A stretch of 64,000 bases of DNA from Caprella mutica. Taxonomy: Eukaryota > Arthropoda > Malacostraca > Amphipoda > Caprellidae. The notes beneath the pieces are model-generated. The model did not search any database, was not told where the DNA came from, and saw only the letters and a list, made by a program, of their open reading frames with translations. Shown here piece by piece: positions 21,551 through 34,484 of this stretch (position 1 is its first letter; every line of letters begins with the position of its first letter). Location of the stretch: assembly GCA_947561585.1 (NCBI GenBank), contig CANNZV010001167.1:1-64000 (forward strand). The letters are read 5' to 3'. The translations under genes were made by a program, and so were the position numbers.

Positions 21551-23958
21551 AAAATAAAACACAAAACAAGAAACAATTGGTCAAGAAAGGGAAACACAGA
21601 ACTTGTTAATATAGAACATGAAAAATAAAACAGAACAAAAAATAGAACAAAAAAATACAGAACAAGAAAAGAAAACCGAACAAAAACTACGGAATAAGAA
21701 AATACAGAAAAAAAGGAAACACAGAACAAGAAAATACAGAACAAGAAAAGAAAAACGAAGAACAAGAAAATGCAAAAATAGAAAAGAAAACAAAGAACAA
21801 GAAAATAAAAAAAAAAAAAAATATATACAAATAAAAAAAAAGAACAAGAAAAGGAAACACAGAACAAAAAATACAGAACAAGAAAAGAAAACAAAGAACA
21901 AGAAAATACAGAACAAGAAAAGAAAACACAGAACGAGAAAATATAACACAGAACAAGAATATATAACACAGAACGGGAAAATACAATACAAGAAAATAAA
22001 ACACAGAACGAGAAATTACAGAACAAGAAAACTAAAAACACAGAACCAAAAAGTGTAGAACAAGAAAACAAAACATAGAACAAGAAATACAGAACAAAAA
22101 AAAAAAAAAAAAAAACAAGAAAAGAAAACAAAGAACAAAAATATACAGAACAAGAAAAAAAAACACAGAACGAGAAAATACATAACAAGGAAAGAAAATA
22201 CAAAACAGAAAGATACAGAACAAGAAGGGAAAACACAGAACAAAAATATACAGAACAAGAAGGGAAAAAGCAGAACAAGAAAACCCAGGACAAGAAAATA
22301 TAGAACAAGAAAAGATAACACAGAACAAAAAAGAAAACAAAGGACAAGAAAATACAGAACAAGAAAAGATAACAAGGAACAAAAAAAGAAAACGAAGGAC
22401 AAGAAAATACAGAACAGGAAGAGAAAACACAGAAAAAGAAAATACATAAGATGGAAAGGAAATACAGAACAAGAAGGGAAAATACAGAACAAGAAAATAC
22501 AGAACAGGAAAGGAAAACACAGAGCAAAAAAATACAGAACAAGGAAAGAAAACACAGAACAAGAAAATACAGAACAGGAAAGGAAAACACAGAACAAGAA
22601 AATACAGAACAAGGAAAGAAAACACAGAACAAGAAAATACAGAACTAAAAAAGGAAACACAGAACAAGAAAATGCAAAAAAAGAAAAGAAAACACAACAA
22701 AAAATTCAGAACAAGAAAAGAAAACACAGAAAAAGAAAATACAGAACAAGAAAAGCAAACAAAGAACAAAAAATACAGAAAAAGAAAAGAAAACACAGAA
22801 CAAAAAATACAGAATAAGAAATGAAAACACAGAACAAGAAAAAAAAACAAAGAACAAAATATACAGAACAAGATAAGGAAACAAAGAACAAAAAATACAG
22901 AACAAGAAAAGAAAACAAAGAACAAAAAAATGCAGAACAAGAAAAGAAAACGAAGAACAAAAAAGTACAGAATAAGAAAAGAAAACACAGAACAAAAAAT
23001 ACTGAACAAGAAAAGAAAACAAAGAACAAAAAATACAGAACAAGAAAAGAAAACAAGGATCAAAAAATACAGAACAAGAAAAGAAAACAAAGAACAAAAA
23101 AATGCACAACAAGAACAGAAAACAAATAACAAAAAAATACGGAATAAGAAAAGAAAACACAGAACAAGAAAAGAAAACAAAGAACAAAAAATACAGAACA
23201 AGAAAAGAAAACAAAGAACAAGGAAAGATAATAAAGAATAAAAAAATGCATAATAAGAAAAGAAAACACATAACAAGAAAAGAAAACACAGAACTAGAAA
23301 AGAAAACACAAAATGAAAAATATAGAACTAGAAAAGAAAACAAAGAACAAAAAAATGCAGAATAAGAAAAGAAAAAAACAGAACTAAAAAATACAGAACA
23401 AGAAAAGAAAACAGAGAACAATCAAATTCAAAACAATAAAAGAAAACAAAGTACAAAAATACAGAACAAGAAATTAAAACACAGAACAAAAAATACAGAA
23501 CAAGAAAAGAAAACAAAGAACAAAAAAATACAGAACAAGAAAACAAAACAAAGAACAATAAAATTCAGATTAAGAAAAGAAAACAAAGAACAAAAAAAAT
23601 ACAGAACAAGAAAAGAAAACAAAGAATAAAAAAATGCAGAATATGAAACGAAAATACAGAACAGAAAAAAAGAACAAGAAAAGAAAACACAGAACAAGAA
23701 AATACAGAATAAGAAAAGAAAACACAGAACATGAAAATACAGAACAAGAAAAGAAAACAAAAGACAAAAAAATGCAGAATAAGAAAAGAAAACACAGAAC
23801 AAAAAAATGAAGCACCAGAAAAGAAAACACGGAACAAAAATTGCAGAATAAGAAAATAAAACACAGAACAAAAAAATGCAGAATAAGAAAAGAAAACACA
23901 GAACAAAAAATTCAGAACAAGAAACGAAAACACAGAACAAAAATACAGAACTTTAAAA
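21551..23958. repeat. AG-rich minisatellite array, copy B
   Basis: Same array as 4230-6003 and longer on the right. Compared with A it lacks an internal block of GGAAAGGAAAACACAGAACA-type units near 22480 and keeps about 850 bp of right-hand units that A has lost. It ends in a non-repetitive sequence at about 23958 that is also found at the end of the copy C array. Confidence 0.92.
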
Positions 23959-26049
23959 GAAAGCCACTTCACAATGAATTGAGGTGATGTTTAAGATTAG
24001 TAATGAATTTTGTAGGTATATCCATACTTCTAAACTCAATGCAGATGAAAGTCGGATAGTGAAAGTCGAGTTCAAAAATGTTTTATGTAATTAATAACGT
24101 TGCTTATTTTTGATTAATTTCTGCTCTGTTTACTGTAATATGTTATGCATGAGAAAAAATTTAAGAAATAAAAAGATTTTTATAGGAATTTTGACTTGCG
24201 TGAAAGAATTTTGAGTATGTTTTTAAATAAAACTAATTTAAAAATATATATAAAAGGCATTATAATTAGTTTTAATAGTTCAGAAATTATAATTATAGTT
24301 TATAAGTATCACCCATGGTTATAACCTACATTATGTCTCTTATACATTACCCACACTGTACAGTTTCTGACTATCGAACATTTTCATGTCAGATAAAAAA
24401 ATGTAGTAAAAATATGAGAAAAAGTTCCTAAAATAACAAAAATTCAAGCGAAAAGTTATACAAGAGTGATTATTTGATGAATTTCTTTGCACATTATTTT
24501 ATGTTTAGACATTAACCCTTCCAAACTTAGTTTAACAGTTTCCCCTCGTATGACGTCACCACAAGTGACGTGATACGCGGTGTGATACTTCGTATTGGAA
24601 GATATAGTGTTTTATTTGGTAATATACGATTCTAAATATAAAATTCCATAAAAATGCTGATTCATTGATGAATCATTACACATTAATTAGTTACTTGCAT
24701 GTGAAAAATGAGTGTTGACCCACCGGTATGTCAATACGCTCGTAACGTGTTAAATGATATTTCTCCTTATTTTCATGACAAGCCTAGTCGGACCCATTCA
24801 GGATCTCCAATGTCTCAATTTGTTAAAAATCTCGTCTGCCATGACTTGGGCTGACGTGAAACTCAGTGTACAAGAACGAGTCTCAGACATATAAAACCCA
24901 CGTGTTTTGATTACTGAACTTTTGTGTACAACTGTACATACATAAATCTTCTGAATATAGATGATCTTGAAAAGATAAATTGTTGTATTACCATAATATT
25001 ACAACTTTGTGTAATTAGAACTTGTATTATTACCAGGAATAAATATATTTCGATGATACTAGATAAATGAGGAGATCCTATTTCAAAATATTGATTGGAA
25101 TCTCCAGGGTTATTTATTCCAGTGTAGTCACAATTAAATTCTCCGATAATACAATATAAATCACAACTATTTACCTATATATAATTTGATGAAAACTTAC
25201 CTTGTGTTTTTTGTTGTTCTTACTTATAGCACTTTACCACTTTAAATTAGAGAAATATATTTAACAGACTAACTGTATCACCACAAAGACTGTTCACGTA
25301 CAAGACTCATCCAATACTGAACAGAAAAGAGGTTTGTTTCTTCTCATCCTAATCCACCATGTAGCTATAAGCTGAATAAGAAACTAACGGAAAAATCACC
25401 ACGTGTTACTTGATCTCATACTTTAACTACTTTTGATATACAGTTGTGATAAATGTTCAAACCAAATAGTGTCAAAACAAAATAGTTTGTATCAAAGATA
25501 TAAATTTTAGAAAAAATAAATCGCAAACCAAATATCTGTCGACTAAATTTATCCGTTCTGAAAATGTTTTCCGGCCAAATGACGGTTCGTCAGATATCTT
25601 TTGGCCAGCCTGCCAGGCAACCGATTTTTAAAATGTTCATATCAAATACTTTGTATATATGTATATACAATATACATACATCAAAGGAATTTATTTATAG
25701 ACTGGAAATTTCCAATAAGTAAGAAATGATGACAAGTAATTATCGGCTATAATTTTGTTCCATTTATCTGATTGTATTACACCATCTTGAATATAATGTG
25801 TAATACTGTTATAGTGATTTCATTGAACAGATGACAGTATATTAGTATAATTTATATAATTTTGAGTATTTTAGTATTATGTAGGTATGTATTAGTGTAC
25901 TGGTTCTAAAACGATGTGCGCAGTCAAAAAATCACTTAGGCCTATTAGAAGAATGTATTCATTATTTACCCTTTGTACAGACTACCAGGATTGAGATAAA
26001 GTAACTTCCTGTTTTCTATATTCTGTGATAGTAAAGATGAGAGTTAGAT
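23959..26049. other. AT-rich non-coding DNA between array and exons, copy B
   Basis: No gene is recognised. Visible structures are an imperfect hairpin at about 24547-24577 with arms GTATGACGTCAC and GTGACGTGATAC, and a cluster of phrase repeats around GGCCAAATG and TTTTGGCCAGCC near 25545-25625. This stretch is absent from A and expanded in C. Confidence 0.5.
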
Positions 26050-26184
26050 ATATTCATAAATTATTTTATTATGTAACTGTTTTACTAACGCATTTTCATT
26101 TGTACTGAGATTAAATTTTCTATCTGTACAGTGGTATCACATCTGTATACATTTATTTATTTGTGATTGGATGAGAGGTCTTAC

Positions 26185-26268
26185 CTCTCCCTGAAGTGCT
26201 TAGTTTCGCATCAGAAGAACTAGCGCCATCTAGGCTGTCACTTGGTGTGCATATGGCAGAAGGAATTT
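26185..26268 (-). CDS. Candidate 84-nt microexon, copy B
   Basis: Same block as 6135-6218 with the same acceptor, donor and open phase-1 frame. Its upstream partner exon is split by the 8.17 kb transposon, so in B the two can only be joined if the transposon is spliced out or removed. Confidence 0.42.
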
Positions 26269-26520
26269 CTGAAACAGAAAAAGAGTAAATGAAGAAATAG
26301 TGATAATTTTTGAAAATGGAATCAAACTATAATAAGTTAGACAGAATTATAGCTATTAAACGGTATCTACATTCGAACTAGAAATAATGTAACAGAAGAT
26401 TCGATACTGAATTTCCTTCTACAAACTAGTACAATAATAATACCATAATATATCTGGTTCTTCATTACCAGTTTTTTGTCAGTAATTTCAGTTACTAATA
26501 ACTGATGGTAATTTACTCAC

Positions 26521-26550
26521 CCCCTACATCGGTACTTTCCTCCGTCCAAG
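26521..26550 (-). pseudogene. Exon half cut off by transposon insertion, copy B (3' part)
   Basis: The last 30 bases of the 129-nt exon (including the donor side) remain here. The other part resumes at 34728, after the transposon and its TA duplication. On this side the codon that is TGA in A and C is TGG, so B had an open exon before, or apart from, the insertion. Confidence 0.55.
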
Positions 26551-26552
26551 TA

Positions 26553-26795
26553 TTATCAGGGAAACAAATTGTGAATACAATTAGAATATTAATTACAAAA
26601 ACCGTGGATTTTTCAGTCTATATTTTGAGATATGGCACCGTTGCTTTGGATAAGCCCCGCCTTTTTGTAGTAACTAAAAATGATGCCAATAAGTTAATAG
26701 TAAATGACAATAAAGATACCAATTAGTGAATTTTGCTGCATATTCAAAGATGGTATCAATTAAATTATGTTGTTTATTAATATTTGAACATACAC
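26553..26795 (+). repeat. Left terminal inverted repeat of the 8.17 kb element
   Basis: About 240 bp that pair with 34485-34725 on the other strand, roughly nine bases in ten identical by eye. Similarity fades after the shared AATTAAATTATGT. Confidence 0.9.
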
Positions 26796-27224
26796 TTTAA
26801 TGAATTATTTTGGTGAATAAGTTTCAAATTCTTTATAAATTCTTTCGAAATCAATTAAATTAAATTCGTAGCATCGATATTATATTTTACAACTCTTAAC
26901 ACTCAATAGCAATAGCTCAATAAAACTAAGAGACTATCAAAGGCAGGATATCTTAAACAAAATTAATAAGAATAATTCTTTCGATCAAACTATATTACAC
27001 CTCTGAAAAATGATCGAAATACTGCAAATCTATCAAAATTACAGGTGTCATAATTTAAGCAGTGTAGTTTATGGTCAAATTTACCAAAGGTTCTATTTGT
27101 AATATTTTATTATTCACAATTTCTTTAAATGTATATTATATAATCCTTAAACTTGTTTTTATTTCAGGTATATCATTCATGAACTACATCACTAGTTGGG
27201 CTGTGCACAGTCGTAAATTTTATC

Positions 27225-27410
27225 GTATTTATTATTTATAACGCTACTTGCAGTTTTATAGTATAGCGCTAGGGTTATGCTCTTCAACTACGAGGTCTTA
27301 CAATTTTGTGTTAGGTAGGATAGCAGGCTTAAAACTATCACATCTTCATCAATTCATAATTGAAGGCACCGGTGCTTGTGTCATTTTTATCATATTCCTT
27401 TATAGTAGCT
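27225..27410 (+). repeat. Inner inverted-repeat arm, left
   Basis: About 185 bp around AACGCTACTTGCAGTTTT and GCACCGGTGCTTGTGT that match, inverted and more diverged than the termini, the block at 33048-33245. Inverted arms therefore extend beyond the terminal repeats, with unrelated DNA between the two pairs. Confidence 0.75.
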
Positions 27411-28293
27411 TTTCTTTATCCATGATTTCAGTCACAGACTGATAGTTACTAGTTAGTGACTTTATTCATTGAGCCACTTTCCATTATGACTGCTTCTTAA
27501 AGTTCCTTGTATTTATTTTGCCTTTTTTCCGATGTTACGTGAAACCACCAATTTCATAATGTAAATTTAATCACAGAATTCTTGGATTTGAGATTTACTT
27601 CAAAGGAACAGAAATTGAAGATATTATTTTATGTATTTATTTTGCAATCATCTAAGAAAAAGGTATGGAGACTTTAGAATCAGAAATCCAATATTAACCT
27701 TGTCCCTATGATATTCTGATCTGGCAACTGTCCTTATAGAGTCGTAGACGATCGTAGGAGTTTTGTAGTATTCCGAGTAATTGTGTATGATGCTGAAATT
27801 TCATCAATTTTCCCAATTATTAGCAAATGTGCAACACCTAAGAATTGCAATTTTATTTTTGAAATCTTCATCTATAAATCTATAACTATTGACCTAGATC
27901 ATAGATAGTTTTGAAATATGCATATTTAAGGTTACACTATAACAAATGAGTAATGACCTAGATTTAGACATTTAAATTCATTGATCTTAATTTTTCAATT
28001 GGCAGCTATACAATTATAATGTGTGGAAAAGAAAAAGGCATATACCAAATTTACAGACTTGGAATTTAATATATGTTTAGTTCTATTTAGCCGATATTAA
28101 AGCTGAGCACAATAGGATATTAGACTTCTATTTAGTAGTGGATTCAATTTTAATTTAATTCGAATCCAGATTAAATAACTTACTGAAGAATAATTTATTT
28201 ACTGAAGTAAGTTAAGATTTAGTTTCATAAAACTGGGACATTAAAATCTACCGAGAAGAGATTCTATAGGTGCCTCGAAAACTATATAGGGTG

Positions 28294-30032
28294 TACGGAG
28301 GTGGGCACAGCGCGGTTACTTTTGTGCTAATGTATCGGTAGCGGCAACGCTGCTACTTTTTTCAGAAGTGCTAGATTTTTTGCGCTACAGCGCTGCCGCT
28401 TCTTTTAATAATCAAAATGTTATCCGAGTAGTCTAGATAACAGTCTATACAAGTGCGCAACCCTGGCTAGAAAGTTATCTGAGTAGTCTAGATAAAAGTC
28501 TATACAAGTGCGCAACCCTAGCTAGATAGCTAATCAGTTGTAAGTGATATTCAGACAAATCCGCGCAGTGCGACCAACTGATATACAAACAATGATTCAT
28601 AGTACGACCATAACAATGATATGCAATGTGAATATTTGATATTAAGTCAAAACCGCCTAATACGATCAACTTACATATCGTCTTACGCTTTTATGCAGAT
28701 GTATTTGTTTTTTTCTTGAAATGTTCAGGAAATGTGCATTTACATTGCGAGTAACTTTAGAAAAATTGAAAGTAATACAAATATTATTTCGGATGCTACA
28801 ATCACTTTCCTAAAAGTTATTCATTTTCAGTGTACCAAGCATAACACTAAAAATGTATCGATAAAAGTATTAAATAATTCTATATGTATTGTAATTTTTT
28901 TAACAATAGCGTTCATGTGTAGTTTAATTGCTAATTTTAAGTCAATATCCAGTTTGATTTCCCCTCTTTTCCACCATTTCAAAAAAATGCTTATTCATCA
29001 AATTTGTCAATTTCTGAATTGTATCAGACGTTATCGTCTTACAAGAGTCTTCAGTATCCTTCCAGATCTCATCTTTCGACGAGAACTGACGTTTTCTTTC
29101 ATACCCATTCTACTTCAGGATGGACTGAGGTTCTTCAATTGGTTTGAATCTAGAGAGAGACTGGGCCATACCATCAACTGGTCATTGACGAAATTATTAC
29201 CTATCAGGAAACTCACAGTTCCCTTAGTAGAGTGAGAAGGAGCGTTGTTATGTATGAAAATATCTGTTTTTAACGCAGTAGGTTTCCTTTTCAGCCAATG
29301 AAAAAATTCACAATTCTAAATGTTAATATAATTAGCAGAATTTATTTTTACTCCCTCTGGAATCCTGGAAGATCCGACCAGTTCATTTCCAATGGTCCCA
29401 GCCCAAGTTATCACACCTCCACTTCCATGTTGACGTCAAATTCGTTGGCGATGTGGTGAGGCATGAGGGAGTCAAGCTTTAGCCCATCAGTCAGGGCAGT
29501 CGAGAGTTTTCATGCATTTCGTCTTTGTAGAGTACTGTTTGGTAAACAGTCTTAAGATACTTCTCCGCCCATAGTAACCTTGTGTGTATCCTTCGAAAGA
29601 GGCCTGGTAACAGGTGAAACATAAAGAGGCAATTAGTTTCAATATTCTACAGTGAATGGTTTTTCCACACAGACTTTTAAAAACTGCATCACTAGTTTCC
29701 AATGGTTTCCTCTTGAGTTCTCTCTAGATCAAGGACAGTTATGTCTCGTAGCTATTTTGTGTTTGCCCCTATCCTTGCGTGTAATCTTTTTTCAAGGGAA
29801 CCAACAATTAATTGCTACACTGTACGTGACGGTAAAATTAATAATATCAATTTTACAGCATATATGATTAATTTTTGGAAAGAAGCGCTGCCGCTACATT
29901 CTGCTGTAGCGGAAGCGGCAGCGCCGCTGCTTTTCTGAAAATGTAGCGGTAGCGGCGCTATATTATTATGCATGTAGCGGCAGCGCCGCTGCTTTTCAAA
30001 GTATCGCTGCCCACTTCATGGTGCTCCCATTG
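28294..30032. mobile_element. Nested hAT-like element
   Basis: Near-identical ATAGGGTG sequences lie at 28286-28293 and 30034-30041, the 8-bp duplication typical of hAT. Inside each edge are GTGGGCA-type ends (AGGTGGGCACAGCG left, AAGTGGGCAGCG right, inverted), followed by clustered subterminal repeats of the type TAGCGGCAGCGCCGCTGC (28330-28405 and 29885-29995). The extreme ends do not match perfectly: about 12 extra bases sit on the right. The interior contains a Tc1-like relic and no hAT transposase. Confidence 0.65.
28942..29760 (-). pseudogene. Tc1-like transposase relic
   Basis: Minus-strand translation shows the signature order of Tc1/mariner transposases: a Gly-rich GSGGVITWAG block, then FIHNNAPSH, then a WPSLSLDSNQLKNL block, then a C-terminal segment ending GNQTGY and a stop. 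Known relatives have Asp in the second block and Asp...Glu in the third; here the second-block Asp is Asn and the Glu is replaced by Lys, so two catalytic acids appear lost. There is an internal TAG and at least one frameshift between the blocks and in the upstream part (29480-29760). It cannot make an active enzyme. Confidence 0.82.
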
Positions 30033-30041
30033 TATAGGGTG

Positions 30042-31283
30042 GCTCGATAAAAATTGATCGAATTTGTAAGGTAAAAACTATATTAGTATCATATAACAGT
30101 TTAAATATTAGGATAAAGAATCAACTGTTGACGAAATAATTTTTACAAATAAATTACATTTCAAATCGAAATAAATTGAAACACACTTATATGTTTGAAA
30201 GATTGTTATACGGGAAATTAGATTCTGCTAGCAGTTATGATAGCAGTTAGTTTTCTATATAGTATTATATACTTAAATGAATATACTGTCACTTTGATGG
30301 AACGTATGGTGTTGAGGGTTTTTTTTAATAATATAGATAAAATATTGCATCTAATCCAGTTACATTTGAAAATACATTACAAATCTTAAGAAACTCTCAA
30401 CAGTTAGCTCAAATTTAATTAATCAAATAATTATAACAAATAAACTCAATCAATTTACATAGTTTAAAACATTATAATCGAGATGATTTTCTTAAACTAA
30501 ATTATTATTTAACACCATACTTGAGAATTACAAAGATAATAAGAGTTTTATATATATATATTTTTTCTTAGATAGATTACTGATGGAGCTAATTATTATA
30601 TTTTAGCATTTTAGTTTTGTTTGGTGCCCTTTTTCTTCAGCTTTCTTTTGTATCTTTTCTCAACTTCTTGCTCTTCTTCTCTATTCCTTCTGCCTTGCTA
30701 TATCCATGGTAAGCATCCTAGTGGCTATTGCATGGAGCGTACTTTCATGATCCCCTCTTCTACGTACGATGTCTTCTTCACTTTGGATCACCTCGTTGTG
30801 AATAGGAAATCTTTGGAACACCTAAAGTAATAATAGTAATCGGTCAATCGTGCTGCAACGTCTTTGGATCTATCAGTAGCGAAACCATCGATAGATAATA
30901 TTATATGCAGTCTTATAAATTATTTTAAAATGATAGGTTAATGGCTCGTGTGGGTATGTGGGAGAAAGCTTTATCCCCGTATTGTCGATATTGACAAAAT
31001 CTTCAAATTTTCTTTGGCATGAATCATCATAATTTACAAAAATATATACTATTAGTGTTTCTCAATTTTCGTATGTCCCATTTGTGGACTCGGCGGTTTT
31101 AGCCAAAAAAAAAACGAAATATCTCCTATAAAAATAGTTTAATCTACTTCTCGCAATAGCTGAGTTCAATTTTTTTTAAAGTCACTCACTTACTGGATAC
31201 ATGAACTTCCATGGAATAATGAAAATTAGAAAAGATTGAATTATTAAAAAATGGACAGTTTTCTCGTTTCCATACCACTAGTG
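30042..31283. other. AT-rich interior of the 8.17 kb element
   Basis: Apart from the exon-like block at 30681-30821 nothing was recognised. The stretch resembles bulk AT-rich intergenic DNA. Confidence 0.5.
30681..30821 (-). pseudogene. Candidate terminal exon inside the 8.17 kb element
   Basis: On the minus strand TTATTACTTTAG is followed by 46 open codons and a TAG. The peptide is polar and ordinary in composition (for example DIVRRRGDHESTLHAIATR), unlike random AT-rich translation. The family is not recognised. It may be the 3' end of a gene carried by the transposon, together with 32279-32443. Confidence 0.4.
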
Positions 31284-31293
31284 CTTTGCAAAC

Positions 31294-31853
31294 GGAGTAC
31301 GGTCAAGAGCCCCCCGGTCAAGAGCCCCCCCAGTCATTAGCCCCCCCGGTCATGAGCCCCCCTAGGTCATAAGCCCCCCCCCCCCCGGTCACGAGCCCCT
31401 CTCCCTGTTTTTTTTAATCCTTATTTACCTAGTTAAACAAATGAAGAGCTACTTAGATAGAAATAATTGAGAGTTGCTAATGTAGTTTGTTGTATCTGCT
31501 AGTTTGTTGTACTGCACACTTCATGATTTCTTAATGACCTGGCAGGGGGGCTGGGGGGGGGCGGAACGCCCCCCGATATACATACATTTTATGTCTAATC
31601 AGTAATGAACTACAAAAGTGTCAATAAGGATTAAATAATATAGGTAAATAAGGATTTAAAAACAGGGGGGCTCGTGACCGGGGGGGGGGGGGGCTCTTGA
31701 CCTGGGGGGGGGGGGTTATGACCTATGGGGGATCATGACCGGGAGGGCGGGCTTATGACCTAGGGGGGCTCATGACCGGGAGGGGGCTATTGACCGGAGG
31801 GGCTTATGACCGGGGGGGCTCTTGACTGGGGGGGGGGGCTTATGACCTACACC
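31294..31853. mobile_element. 560-bp foldback element with C/G-run phrase arms
   Basis: The direct duplication CTTTGCAAAC at 31284-31293 and 31854-31863 brackets the element. The ends are inverted: GGAGTACGGTCAAGAGCC on the left, GGTGTAGGTCATAAGCC on the opposite strand on the right. Both arms consist of a 14-22 base phrase, GGTCANNAG plus a run of C, repeated about 5 times on the left (31299-31408) and about 8 times on the right (31664-31849). A 9-10 bp duplication suggests a Mutator-like element, but no transposase is present. Confidence 0.8.
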
Positions 31854-32278
31854 CTTTGCAAACTAAGCCTCAGAAACAGGGTATCCTCCGATAGCTAAGA
31901 GAGAGTTTAATTATTCGAGAATATGGACATTCCCTATACCATTATCAATGAAATATTGTAATTTGTACAGGATTGTGATACGTATAATATAATTACCTCT
32001 CAAAAGAATTTATTTAATAAGCTTAGTTCATAAAGAACGCCTACCACACTGGTTTGCAAATAAACAACACTATTGCAATTACTGAATTTGAATAAATAAG
32101 CCATGACAACACCGATAATAAATGTTATTAAGCATGTGGTTGGTATCACTCAATATGCGCTAATATATTAAAATCGCACAACAATTAAACTCTGAAACAA
32201 ATTATCGAACAAAGAAAATTGTCGAGAAACATCAGAAGTTCAGCGTATATTTTTACCAGCAACGGTAGTATTAAGTTC

Positions 32279-32443
32279 CTAGTTTATAGGTAGACCCGTA
32301 GACATCATTTCCTGTAACCTCTTCATTTCCCTCTACCTATGTTTAAGTCCAGTCACCATTGTTCGAGTAGCTTTCCTGCGTCCTTTAACTTTGGTGATAG
32401 GTGAATTAGAAATCCCTTCTGTAATAATCCTTTCTTCAAAGTC
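32279..32443 (-). pseudogene. Candidate exon remnant inside the 8.17 kb element
   Basis: Fifty-five codons on the minus strand follow a possible acceptor (AATTTTATAAAG). They start DFEERIITEG, contain a basic segment with GRRKATRTMV, and carry one internal TAG at 32333-32335 before the final TAG. Composition suggests former coding sequence. No family was identified. Confidence 0.4.
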
Positions 32444-33047
32444 CTTTATAAAATTTCAAACTGATGACTGTATACTACTTGTATAGGTGGAACTACAGTT
32501 TTATCAAATCTTAAAAAAGTGTAAATCAGTTAAAAAATCCGTATATATTAATATTATTATAAAACAAATTAGAGAGGAAAAGTCAATTGTAAGGAAAAGC
32601 CAACTTATAAACTTTGCTACATTCTCATTCTTATAGATTGGTAAGGGATACTGGATATAGAATTATTTGTGAATATGAAAATTATTTCATAATGCGGATG
32701 GGATATGATGCATAATATATACTGATACTTCAGATGCATAATATATATATAGTGATCAGGAAAAATTTCATTTATTGTTATTTCTATAATGTTTATATAT
32801 TTATTTGGTTAACGTAACCTTCAATTTTGTTTGATCGCTATATACTTTATTTCATTCATTTTAGTATGGGTTTAACGTCTGCTTCAGTCATATCGTGACT
32901 ATTTTGCTGACGTCAAAAGGAAATTAAATACTAAGGACTGGAAGATGCAGTGAGAAAGAAAAATAACTCCATGAACAAAGTCACCTACCACGTACCGTCA
33001 GTGACTATTCTCATGGATGCAGAATAGCTACTCCGTGAATGCAGTCA

Positions 33048-33245
33048 CTTATCAAGGAATGTGACGAAAAGGAACACAAGCACCGGTCGCTGGACTCGCG
33101 AATGGAAGAGGAAAATGAAGAGGTGATAGTAAATGAAGCCTACGAGCCTACCTAACGCAAAATCTAAGAACTCGTAGTTGAAGAGCATAACCATAGTGCT
33201 ATCCTCCAAAACTGCAAGTAGCGTTAAAAAATGATAAAGATAATA
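33048..33245 (-). repeat. Inner inverted-repeat arm, right
   Basis: Inverted partner of 27225-27410. Just outside each inner arm lies a related short segment (27500-27535 and 33447-33485, core GACTGCTTCT and CCTTGTAT) that is in direct orientation instead, showing rearrangement of the interior. Confidence 0.72.
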
Positions 33246-33456
33246 TAAATGGTAAGAATGAAAAAAAGACAATACCTAATCCAAATTACAACAGTTCGGG
33301 GCCCAAGGGACGCCATCTCCCTCCTCTTCTATTCACCAAAGCTTCAAGATAGAGCTCATGGGGGCTAATAAGCATGCGTATGATTAAAATGTTCAATTGC
33401 AAGGTGTTATGTCTCATCATCTAGATTACATAAACTATTTTTCTTTCTGACTGCTT

Positions 33457-33699
33457 CTACGAAGTCCCTTGTATCTTTTTTACTTTATCAATATGAGTTA
33501 GAGTAGAATTCAGAATCTTTGAACTCCTAGTCCGATTAAAAACGAATGTGGAAATTTCTTTTGGGTTGGAAGTAAATGACGGGTAGCAATTTAATGTGTA
33601 ATTATTAATAAAAATGATTACGGGTTTGTTAAGCATTTTGAATACGAAATATGGTTTGATTATATTTTTTACATAAGTATTTAGAGAAAAATTGTCCAT
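33457..33699 (-). other. 80-codon open frame in the transposon interior
   Basis: An ATG-initiated frame on the minus strand with no domain that I recognise, ending KVKKIQGTS. Its 3' end coincides with the short segment that is repeated at 27500-27535. It could be the start of the same lost gene as 32279-32443, but AT-rich DNA yields such frames by chance. Confidence 0.22.
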
Positions 33700-34484
33700 A
33701 TATTAAAAAAATATCGTTACAATACTTGTGTTATCTATACAAATAAATTTATGGAGGTATTTAAGTCAAAGAGGTGTTTCCTCTTTAAAAAAATGGAAAT
33801 CCTAACGAAATCTTTCGATTTTCAATCATTAAAGTAAAATTTCGTAATTAGTTTCCTTGTTGGGCTACAATTTGAAGTTTGTTTCAGAGTCCAGACGAAT
33901 CTGATGAATTTAAAAGATTAATAATGTTTTTTACGGAATCCCTAAGAAAATACAGAAGATGTTTTTAGGCTGTTTTCGTAGCTGGTCTCAGCAATGATTG
34001 AAATTCACTTTATTCCAGATTTTTTATGATTCTCTTAGAGTGTATTAAATGTGAAAACTACGCTTCAATTTTAGTTTTGACCTTCCTAACTGATCATACA
34101 GTGCTGAAGGTTAATTATATGAAAAGTTGATAAATATTAAATTTAAGAATGACAAACAATTTGTTGTGATATGCAGAAGCTTTTTTTCGCTCATATAGAT
34201 GAAAGAATGAAGATGAATTGAAAATCTATTCAAAGACAATAAATGAATGAAAACATAGATTCATTTATTTCCATCATAATTTGATACATTATTTAATTTG
34301 TTGCTACACAGGTCTAGATCAGGGTAACCACATGTTTACCAGATTATGAAGTCCCTGTTACTGTAGTTACACACATACTTAAAATGTATGAGAGATAGAC
34401 GCTAAGTATTATAATTCAGGGAAACAATAATAAATATCGATATTTCGTCGAAAGATTAATAGTTTTAATTACTTTAATCGAAAT
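33700..34484. other. AT-rich interior of the 8.17 kb element, right side
   Basis: No gene, repeat or structured site was recognised between the 80-codon frame and the right terminal repeat. Confidence 0.5.

Noticed and set aside
28732..29235. 167-codon plus-strand open frame
   Set aside because: Its second half is antisense to the Tc1-like transposase relic, which has recognisable family blocks.
31294..31853. Telomeric repeat remnant suggested by G-runs
   Set aside because: The unit is GGTCANNAG plus C-runs, not an insect TTAGG-type repeat, and it is bounded by inverted ends and a target duplication.
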